A DNA stretch of 64,000 nucleotides, from the NCBI RefSeq assembly GCF_013372265.1, contig NZ_CP054051.1, forward strand, positions 1,562,587 through 1,626,586, read 5' to 3'. Below are positions 1 through 9,500 of this stretch, one piece after another. Each line of letters starts with the position of its first letter. The stretch's first letter is position 1. The DNA is from Aliarcobacter cibarius (lineage in GTDB: Bacteria > Campylobacterota > Campylobacteria > Campylobacterales > Arcobacteraceae). A model generated the notes under the pieces. That model saw only the letters and a program-made list of their open reading frames with translations. It was not told the origin of the DNA and ran no database searches. A program made the position numbers and the translations under genes.

Positions 1-1085
1 TATAAATTCTCCGGTCCACTTCTCTCTTCTATCAAGAATTTCATTCATATTGTCATAAAACTCTCTCGGCAAGCTTCCAGATTTTAAAATTCTTGGATTT
101 TGACCAATAGCTTCTTTTTTTGAGTAACCAGTAGCTTTTTCAAAAGCTTCATTTACATATTTTATTAATCTATTTTTATCTGTTAAAACTATAGCATTAT
201 AACTATTTTCAACTGCATATCTAAAGGCAATTAATTCATCTTTTGTTTTTATAGATTTAATATATACATAAACAAATATCAATAATAAAACTGTTGAAGA
301 AATAAATAATAAAAATGATAGTTTTTTTTGTTTTGATATATTTACTTGATTTATGTCATCAAGTTTTTTATCTAAAGAATCTAGAACTATTCTAAGATCA
401 AAACTAAAATAATCCTGTTCAATTCTATTTAACTTTTTTAAATTCATTAGTAAAGAATTAACTCTTTTTGTTAAAAAATCTATATCTGAATTATTGTACT
501 TTAAAGCTAATTTTTCAAGATTTGAAATATGATCTTTTATATATAAACTATTTCCATCTTTATCATTTACAAAAAGTCTAAATATAGAACTAATAGCATC
601 ATCAATAATTAAAATATCATTTGGATTTTTACTCATATAATCCAATTTAACTTTTGAGCTTAATGATAAAATATAATTAATAGATCCAACTATAGAAGCA
701 TTTACAGATTTAAATCGCTCAATATCTTCAACTTTCTTTTTCCATTCACTATCTAAAACTTCAATCGATAGTTTTAAATCTTCACTAAAATTTTTGTAAA
801 ACTCTTCTTTATTTAATGCATTTATTAACTTCTCAGTAGTTTCCATTTTTGAAATAAGAGAATCATAATTTATAAAAGTTGCCTTTGTATTTACAAAACT
901 ATTAAATTCGTTATATAGTATTTTTAATTTTACAACGTTGTTGTAATAAAAATTAAAATTCTTTATTTTTTCATTTGTTTGATTTATATTATAAATAAAA
1001 AGAGCAGTTACAATTATAAATAAAAATAAAATTATATTTATAGGTTCAAAATATTTTAAAAAACTAATCTTATTTTTTCTGTTCA
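1..1085 (-). CDS. Membrane-bound PAS-domain sensor protein, N-terminal part (runs off the window)
   Basis: The reading frame is open from an ATG at 1085 to the window edge, giving 361 residues with no stop. It begins with a short basic stretch and a membrane segment (about residues 17-36). A long, almost wholly helical extracytoplasmic region follows (about 40-270), then a second membrane segment, then a PAS-like domain with the typical ALTD/YVNEAFEKATGYSKKEAIGQN style of sequence. The helical sensor region resembles DAHL-type ligand-binding domains; that is inference. The output domain (histidine kinase or GGDEF/EAL) lies outside the window. The start overlaps the end of the upstream cytochrome c peroxidase by 16 bases, so the two are probably co-transcribed. 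Confidence 0.75.
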
Positions 1086-1990
1086 TAATCGTACAGTTCT
1101 CCTGTTAAACTCTTTAGAAAAATAACTATTTCATCTATCTCTTTTTCACTTAAAGATTTTCCCAATTGATAGTTAGCCATAAACTTAACAGTATCTTCTA
1201 AATTATCAAATCGTCCATCATGCAAATATGGTTTTGTTAGTTCAATATTTCTAAGAGTTGGTACTTTAAAGTAGTATAAATCATCTTCATTCTTTGTAAC
1301 TTCATATCTTCCTTTTGAAGTTGTTTCAACATTACTTACAACACCAAATTTTGCATATAAGTTTCCACCTACATTTCTTCCATGATGGCAAGCTATACAC
1401 CCCTGCTCTTTAAATGTTTGATATCCTCTTTTTGCTTCTTCTGAAATAGCTGTTTCATCACCTCTTAAATATTTATCAAAAGGAGAGTTTGGTGTAATTA
1501 ACGTTTTTTCATATTCTACAATTGCATCAACAATATTATTTATTGTAATTCCATCTTTATAAATAGAAAAAAACTTCTTCAAATAATCTGTTTTTCTAAG
1601 TTTATTTTCTAAATCTTTAAAATTCATTGCCATTTCATTTGGATCACTAATTGGTCCAAAAGCTTGTTCATGAAGATTTTTTGCTCTTCCATTCCAAAAT
1701 TGAGAAAAACTAAAAGTAGAATTTAAAATAGTTGGAGAGTTTATAATACCTAGTTTTCCATCAACTCCGACTGATAATTTTTTATTATCAACTCCACCTT
1801 GACTTAATAAATGACAAGAATGGCAAGAGACTCTATCATCTTTTGATAATCTAGAATCAAAGAATAATTCCCTTCCTAAATCTGCTTTTTTAGTATTAAC
1901 AGTTGCACTTAAAGGTATTGGAGTAATAGGTTCAACAGCTCCTAGAAACAATAATAAAAAAATATTTACAAAAATTATTTTTTTAAACAA
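1070..1990 (-). CDS. Di-heme cytochrome c peroxidase (CcpA/MauG family)
   Basis: A 306-residue periplasmic protein with an N-terminal signal peptide (about residues 1-20). Two c-type heme motifs are visible: CHSCH at 56-60 and CIACH at 198-202. The region around Met271 (FMANYQLG) matches the distal Met ligand segment of bacterial di-heme peroxidases. Family members reduce H2O2 to water in the periplasm using electrons from small cytochromes. The length is slightly short for the family but both heme domains are present. The downstream sensor gene starts inside its last codons. MauG-like or other oxidase activity cannot be excluded from sequence alone. Confidence 0.9.
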   Translation of the reverse strand: MFKKIIFVNIFLLLFLGAVEPITPIPLSATVNTKKADLGRELFFDSRLSKDDRVSCHSCHLLSQGGVDNKKLSVGVDGKLGIINSPTILNSTFSFSQFWNGRAKNLHEQAFGPISDPNEMAMNFKDLENKLRKTDYLKKFFSIYKDGITINNIVDAIVEYEKTLITPNSPFDKYLRGDETAISEEAKRGYQTFKEQGCIACHHGRNVGGNLYAKFGVVSNVETTSKGRYEVTKNEDDLYYFKVPTLRNIELTKPYLHDGRFDNLEDTVKFMANYQLGKSLSEKEIDEIVIFLKSLTGELYDYEQKK

Positions 1991-2046
1991 AAAAACGCTC
2001 CTCCTACTTAAAAAGTTTATTCTATCGAATTATTTTTATAATAAAA

Positions 2047-2868
2047 TTATTTCTGAGAATTAATTATGTTTTGAAAATCTTTTTCAAAACAACAGTTGTG
2101 GTTTGCATTAATGATTTTGTAACCTACATTACTTTTATCTTCAAAACTATTTAAATATGAAAAAAAGAGTTCTTTAGGTAAAACTTCATCATCTTTGCCT
2201 ACTAAATGGTACTGCTTTAAATTTTTTAAATCATTTGTAAAATCTTTTGGATTTAATGAACCATAAAGAGGTGTTAATCTTTTTAATTGGACCCATTTTT
2301 CAATATCCAAATTACCTGCAATAGTAACAAGATATTTTACATCACTTCTATATGAACTTAGTATTGTAGCAACTGCTCCACCACCTGAATGTCCAATTAA
2401 AGTAAAACTGTTATTTTTATATTTTACTTTTAAATAATCCATTGCTTCATTAAAACTATTTATAACTTCAGGAGAAAATCTTTTATTTGTCCAAAAAGAA
2501 GTATTACAACTACTACTTGTATAATATTGACAAGGTCTTGCTATATATACTTTACAGCTACTTTTATCAAAACTTAATAAATTTAAAATTGTAGAATTTA
2601 CCGGAGTTGGATTAGGAGAAATTCTATTTTTATTTAAAAAAGAGAGTCCATCTCCTTCTATATAAACATTTAAATTTTCACAGAAAAGATTTTTATTTTG
2701 TAAAGAAAAAAGATCAAAATTATTTGTATGTATTATTTCATATTTTAAATTATTTTTATCAGCATAAGAAAATGCTGTTTGTATTCTTAATTCTACAGTT
2801 GGCACCTTTGATGAACAAGCTGAAAAAAATAAAATAGGAAATAATAATAAACAAATACCTCTTATCAT
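2047..2868 (-). CDS. Lipoprotein with alpha/beta-hydrolase fold
   Basis: A 273-residue protein with a signal peptide and a lipobox ending in Cys18 (FFSAC), so it is predicted to be lipid-anchored. A nucleophile-elbow motif GHSGGG places the catalytic serine at 161. Plausible acid and base are Asp226/Asp227 (GKDDEVLP) and His257 (NANHNCC). The EGDG near 71-74 resembles the oxyanion-hole strand of esterases that act on small substrates. The substrate is unknown. Its start overlaps the end of the upstream prolyl isomerase gene by four bases (ATGA), which suggests translational coupling with the envelope cluster containing the autotransporter. Confidence 0.8.
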   Translation of the reverse strand: MIRGICLLLFPILFFSACSSKVPTVELRIQTAFSYADKNNLKYEIIHTNNFDLFSLQNKNLFCENLNVYIEGDGLSFLNKNRISPNPTPVNSTILNLLSFDKSSCKVYIARPCQYYTSSSCNTSFWTNKRFSPEVINSFNEAMDYLKVKYKNNSFTLIGHSGGGAVATILSSYRSDVKYLVTIAGNLDIEKWVQLKRLTPLYGSLNPKDFTNDLKNLKQYHLVGKDDEVLPKELFFSYLNSFEDKSNVGYKIINANHNCCFEKDFQNIINSQK

Positions 2869-3584
2869 TTTGATAGAAGCTCAATTTGTGAATTTAATGC
2901 TAATTTTTTTGCAAGTTCTCTTAAAGCATCTTTAGATTCTTCAAAAGTTGCCTCTTTTTGTGGTATATATTTTTCTAAATAAATTATTTGTGTTCCCAAA
3001 TCTTTTATATTTACTTTTACTATATCTCCAACTTTTTTATCTTTTAATGCTTCTCTTATTTCAGGATTTAATCTATTTTCATCAACGAGAGGAGAAAGCC
3101 CATCATTGTTTTTTGAAGTATTATCGTTTGAAACAGATTTTACATATTTTATAAAGCTATTTTTTTTCTCTTTTGGATTTTGTATTTGGTTCAATTTATC
3201 AAGTATCATATCTGCATTTTTTTCATAGCTAACTAAAATATTTCTAAGTTCATATTTTGCAACAACACTTGGTTTTTGTTCAATATAAAGCTTTTTTAGC
3301 TCATCTTCAGATGGATTATAACTTTGTATAAACTTTTTTGACCAAATATCAATTAACAATAAGTTTTTTGCAACTTCAAAATCTGAATCACCTTTTAAAC
3401 TTGTTGCTTCAACAGTTTTTGCCATTTTCTTTAATTTTGAGTATTCATTTACTATAGCTTGTTGTGTTTTATGATCTTGCTTTGAAAAATCTGCTTTATA
3501 TTTAATTGCCGTAAAAGAAGTTATTTCATCTGATAAAACAATAGTTGTAAAAATGCAAATACCTAAAAAAACTTTTTTTAACAT
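2865..3584 (-). CDS. Periplasmic peptidyl-prolyl cis-trans isomerase, parvulin type
   Basis: A 239-residue protein with a signal peptide (about 1-18). An N-terminal helical segment, rich in Lys and Glu, precedes a parvulin-like domain (about 108-215), recognised from the AKYELRNILVSYEKNA opening strand, the DGLSPLVDENRLNPEIREAL centre and the closing KDLGTQIIYLEKY strand. This is the layout of SurA/PrsA/PpiC-type chaperones that help outer-membrane and secreted proteins fold. It lies 12 bases downstream of the giant autotransporter gene on the same strand, so it may serve that protein; this is inferred from position only. Catalytic residues were not aligned. Confidence 0.75.
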   Translation of the reverse strand: MLKKVFLGICIFTTIVLSDEITSFTAIKYKADFSKQDHKTQQAIVNEYSKLKKMAKTVEATSLKGDSDFEVAKNLLLIDIWSKKFIQSYNPSEDELKKLYIEQKPSVVAKYELRNILVSYEKNADMILDKLNQIQNPKEKKNSFIKYVKSVSNDNTSKNNDGLSPLVDENRLNPEIREALKDKKVGDIVKVNIKDLGTQIIYLEKYIPQKEATFEESKDALRELAKKLALNSQIELLSK

Positions 3585-3596
3585 TGTAGTCCTTTC

Positions 3597-6500
3597 CTAA
3601 AAACTAATTCCTAGTGTAACATTACCACTATAACCTTCAAAATCACCATCTTTACTTCTGTCATAATTTAAATCAAATCTTATTTTTGTATCATTTGTGA
3701 TTCTAGCCTCAACTCCAACTCCAACTTTGTAAATCATATCATCAGGTTTTCTAGAAGGAGTTACAAATTTATCTCCACCTCCTACAAATTGAGCTTTTAT
3801 CTCAGGATTACTTGTTCCAAAATCTTTTGCTACCGCAAAACTAACTTGTGGAATAATTAAAGCATTATCAAGTTCTATTCTGCTTGTTGCTTTTATACCA
3901 ACTTCTGCTGTCGTTTTATCTTCTTTATATTTATCAACTTTTAAAGCATCATTTTGATATGAAGTTCCTTTTTCCGTATAACCTTTTTGATTAACTTGAC
4001 TATATTCAACTCCTGCATAAGGTGTAATATAAGCTCCATTGTCAACTGGAATATGAACTCCTGCTTCTATTCTTGCACCCATTTCATCTGCTTTTACTTT
4101 TGAAGTCAAATCACCTGAATTTGCTGTTCTACTTGTATCACTTGAATGTTGTGTGTAATTTAATTGTCCTTCAATATATCCTAACTCAAACTCTTTTGAC
4201 CCGTATAAAGAGACTCCTATACTATTTGTATCTGTTTGATGACTATTTTGAGTAGCTTTAGTGTCCATATAAGAAGTACTAATTCCAATAATTGAACTAT
4301 CTCCTACATTTTTATCAAGTCCTGCAACAAAACCATAAGATTTTGTATTAAATCCTTCATAAACTCCAACATCATCTTGTTTTGTTTTTGAAGCAGTTGT
4401 TTTTAACCACAATGTTGAATCACCAACTGTATAAGAATCACCTGAAGAAAGACCTTTACCTTCATAAGCTTGAATAGAATCTTCTATATTAGAAGTTCTC
4501 ATTTCATTTAATCTTCCTTTAATAGAAGTTTTATTGATATTTGAAGCATCTGCAATATTTTGATTAACAACTCCACTTGGATTTGGAGCTAACTTTCTTT
4601 GAATATCTATCATTTCTTGTTTTTTAGTAGATGTTATAGTCTTACCATCTTCTAAATATTCTATATCTCTAATAATCTTAGCCAAAGCACCCTCTCTTGC
4701 TTTTTCATTCGCTAATTTTGCTAAAGACTGTGAAGCTCCATTTGAATAATCATTACCAATTCCTGATTTTACTATATATAAATCTTCAGCTTTATGAGAA
4801 CCATCTGTTGTCCTATCTGCTTTTAATACTAAATTTTTACCAACAACTTCAACAGTTGAATCTATAATACTATTATCTCTTACAAATCCACTTTCTTCAG
4901 TTGCCCTATATTTTGTATCAATATCATTTTGTGTAACAATTAAATTATACTGACCTTTTCCTTCCCATGTTCCATCATAAGTAATATTAAATTTAGCATC
5001 ACTTTCCATAGTTAAACTATCTGCTGTAATCTGACCAGATTTTCCACCAACAACTGCACTTCCAGAACTTAAATCTGTAGTTTGTACATCAAAATTTAAA
5101 GTAGAATTTTTATCTACTTTTATATTGTCTTTTACATCTAATTTTTTATCTTTAATATTTAAAGTTGCTCCATCTTTAATATTTAAATTTCCAGCAAATT
5201 TTACATCATCAACAAAATCTATAAGAACTTTATTTGAACCATTCCCAATAACAGTATTTTTAGCATAAACATCATATGCTAACTTTTGTTCAATATTTTC
5301 TCTATTTGCATCACTTGCAAATTTAACTGTATTCAATCTTTTATCAATAGAACCAATATCATTTGTTAAAGTTGTAGCACCTTTATAATTTAAATTTCCA
5401 ACACCATCAGCAATAGTTGTCGTAAATGGTTGTGTTTGAGAAATAACAGCCTTATTATCTTCGATATTTACAGTTCCATTACCACCAAAATAGATATTAG
5501 AATATAAATTTTCTTTGAAATTTACTGTTCCTTCATCTTTTATAGTGGTTTTATTTGCATAAACATTATCTTTAAATTCAGAAGTTGAACCAGATGCTCC
5601 TGTTTTTATCTCTTTTAATCTATTCGTATCACTTCCAACTTTTTTATTTATATTCGAACTTCCAAGAAGATTTAAAGTTCCTTCACCATTATTTAAAGTA
5701 TTAATTTTAGCATCTATATTTTTTTGATTTGCAAGATTGATTGTTGCGTCAGAATTATAATTTAAATTTTCAGCTTCCAAATTTCCATTTAAATTCAAAG
5801 TTAATTTCTCATTTAAATTTAAATCTTTCACAAATGTATCTTTTTCAAATGTAGAACTTGAATTTTTTCCATTTAATTTTATAGCTCTTATTTTATTTAA
5901 ACTATCAGCTATCTCTCCACTTATTATTGTACTTCCTGCAATATTTATTTCTCCTATATTTTCATCTTGAGAAACAATTTTAGAACTAATATTTTTATCT
6001 TTTGCAATATTTAAAGTAGCATTATCTTTAAAGTCTATTTTATCACCTTTAAAATTCCCACCTAAATTCACAGTTCCATTTTCTTGTAAATTTAAATTTT
6101 GAGCATAAACATCTTCTTTAAATGTTGTTGTAGAATCAGATTTTGCTGTATTAATATCTTTTAATTTTTTACCATCTTGACCAATTTGTTGCTTAAATTC
6201 TGCATTTTTTAAAGTATTTAATATACCTTGATTATCTGTTGTTGTTAATATTTTTGAATCTACTACTTTGTTATCTGCTAAATTTACAACTCCATTTGCC
6301 TCATAATTTAGATTATCCCCTGTGAAATTGCCATTTAAATTTAAAATTCCCGTTCCAACATTTAAATCTTTTGCAAAAGTATTCCCATTTAAATTTGAAG
6401 TTTTACTGTTTTGTGCACTATTAATCTCTTTTAATTTATTATCGATAGTTCCAATAGTTCCATTTATAGATGAATCACCTAATAAATTTAAAGTTCCATA

Positions 6501-9500
6501 CTCATCATTTGTTGTAATACTTGAATTTATAGCTTTTTTATCTGCTAAGTTTATAATTCCATCATCTTGATAATTTATGTTATTTCCTGTGAAATTCCCA
6601 TTTAGATTAACTATTCCCTCATCTCCAGTTATTTCTAAATTTGTAGCATATAAATTATTTTGGAAAGTTACAGTTTTACCAGCAGCTCCCGCTTCAATAG
6701 TTGCAAATGTAGATTTTCCAGTTGTATTTCCACCTAAAGTTCCATTAATTGTAGAATCACCAGCAAATATTAATTTTGCACTGTTAGCATCTTCAAAAGT
6801 AGTGTTTGATGTATTTAAATTAACTCCATCACTAAGAGTTAAAGTTCCTTGAGTAGCTTTGAAAACTATATTTCCTTTTAGCTCATCTTTTAAAATAACA
6901 TCTCCATCTGATTTATAATTTAAATCTTTTACATAAACTTTATTTTCAAATGTTAAAATTGAACCTGTTTCTCCTGCAGTTATGCTCTCTAAACTTAAAA
7001 GATTTTCACCAATTTGCCCTTTTATATTTGATGTTCCAGCAAATATAACATTTCCTTTATTATTTGCATCAGTTGTCATTACTATCAAATCAGGTAAATT
7101 TGTATTAGTAATATCTGCCCCATCATCTAAGATTAAAGTTGCATTATTTTGAAGATTAATTCTATCTGCATAAATATCCCTATGAATAAATAAACCTGAA
7201 CCAGATAAAACATTTCCACTAGGATCTTTATCTTGTTGATTATTTGTATTAACATTTATATTTTTTACACCAAAAGCAATATCTCCAATAGTTCCCGAAA
7301 CCTGACTATCCCCTTCAAAATTTATAGTTCCTGTATTATTTGCCAATGTTGAAATATTTCCATCTACATTTTTTTCATCTTTTACATTAACTACACCATC
7401 ATTTCCAGCAAAGTTTATATCACCTGTGATTCCTTCATATAAATTTGCAACTCCATTTCCATCAAAAAATAAATTAGTAGTTATATTTCCTAGTGAATTT
7501 AAAGTCGCATTTGTACCGATATTTGTGTTTATTGCACTTAAATTTCCATTTAATGTTGTTGCTCCACTATTTACAACAAAATTACTTAGTTTATTTATAC
7601 TTCCAATATCTCCTGTAACTGTTTGAGATACTCCACTCATACTTAGTGTTCCACTATTTGGAGTATCACCATCTATATTTGAAACAATATTAGCTTTTAA
7701 GTTTAAAGTTGCTCCATTTGCTATATTTGTGCTTAATGCTTTTATATCTGCATTTGCAGTTGTTGTTCCAGTTTTTACAGTAAAATTATTTAAAGAGTAT
7801 ATATTACCAATACTGTTAAAAATTGTTTGATTTGCTCCACTCATTAATAAATTACCACTATTTGCCGCAGTTCCATTTACATTTGAAGTTATATTTCCTT
7901 GAGAATTTAAACTAGCTCCATTTGAAATATTTGTATTTGTGGCATTTAAATTTCCATTTAGTGTAGTTGTTCCATTTGTTACATTAAAGTTTTCAAGGGA
8001 ATTTGTATCTCCAATATTTCCAGTTATAGTTTGTGTTGTCCCATTCATATTTAATGTTCCGCTATTTGCCGTTTTTCCATTTATATTTGAAGTTATATTT
8101 CCTAGTGAATTTAAAATAGTTCCATTTGAAATATTTGTATTTGTGGCATTTAGATTCCCATTTAGTGTAGTTGTTCCATTTGTAACATTAAAGTTTTGAA
8201 GTGAATTTGTATTTCCAATATTTCCAGTTATTGTTTGATTTGTACCACTCATACTTAAAGTTCCACTATTAGCTGTTGTTCCATTTATATTTGAAGTTAT
8301 ATTTCCTAATGAATTTAAAGTAGTTCCATTTGAAATATTTGTGTTTACTGCATTTAAATTACCAGTTAGTTTTGTTGTTCCATTTGTTATATTAAAATTT
8401 TGAAGTGATTTTGTATTTCCAATATCTCCAGTTATTGTTTGACTCAATCCACTCATAACTAAATTACCGCTATTAGCTGTTGTTCCATTTATATTTGAAG
8501 TTATATTTCCTTGTGAATTTAAAGTAGCTCCATTTGAAATATTTGTATTTGTGGCATTTAGATTCCCATTTAGTGTAGTTGTTCCGTTTGTTATATTTAG
8601 ATTATTTATTGCTCCAACATTTCCTGTTATAGTTTGTGTTGTCCCATTCATATTTAATGTTCCAGTATTTAAGCCTGTTCCATTTATATTTGAAGTTATA
8701 TTTCCTAGTGAATTTAAAGTGGCTCCATTTGAAATATTTGTATTTGCTGCGTTTAGATTTCCATTTAGTGTAGTTGTTCCGTTTGTTATATTTAGATTAT
8801 TTATTGTTCCAACATTTCCAATTATAGTTTGTGTTGTTCCAGTCATATTTAATGTTCCAGTATTTAAACCCGTTCCATTTATATTTGAAGTTATATTTCC
8901 TAGTGAATTTAAAGTCGCATTTGTACCGATATTTGTGTTTATTGCACTTAAATTTCCATTTAATGTTGTTGCTCCACTATTTACAACAAAATTACTTAGT
9001 TTATTTATACTTCCAATATCTCCTGTAACTGTTTGAGATACTCCACTCATACTTAGTGTTCCACTATTTGGAGTATCACCATCTATATTTGAAACAATAT
9101 TAGCTTTTAAGTTTAAAGTTGCTCCATTTGCTATATTTGTGCTTAATGCTTTTATATCTGCATTTGCAGTTGTTGTTCCAGTTTTTACAGTAAAATTATT
9201 TAAAGAGTATATATTACCAATACTGTTAAAAATTGTTTGATTTGCTCCACTCATTAATAAATTACCACTATTTGCCGCAGTTCCATTTACATTTGAAGTT
9301 ATATTTCCTTGAGAATTTAAACTAGCTCCATTTGAAATATTTGTATTTGTGGCATTTAAATTTCCATTTAGTGTAGTTGTTCCATTTGTTACATTAAAGT
9401 TTTCAAGGGAATTTGTATCTCCAATATTTCCAGTTATAGTTTGTGTTGTCCCATTCATATTTAATGTTCCGCTATTTGCCGTTTTTCCATTTATATTTGA

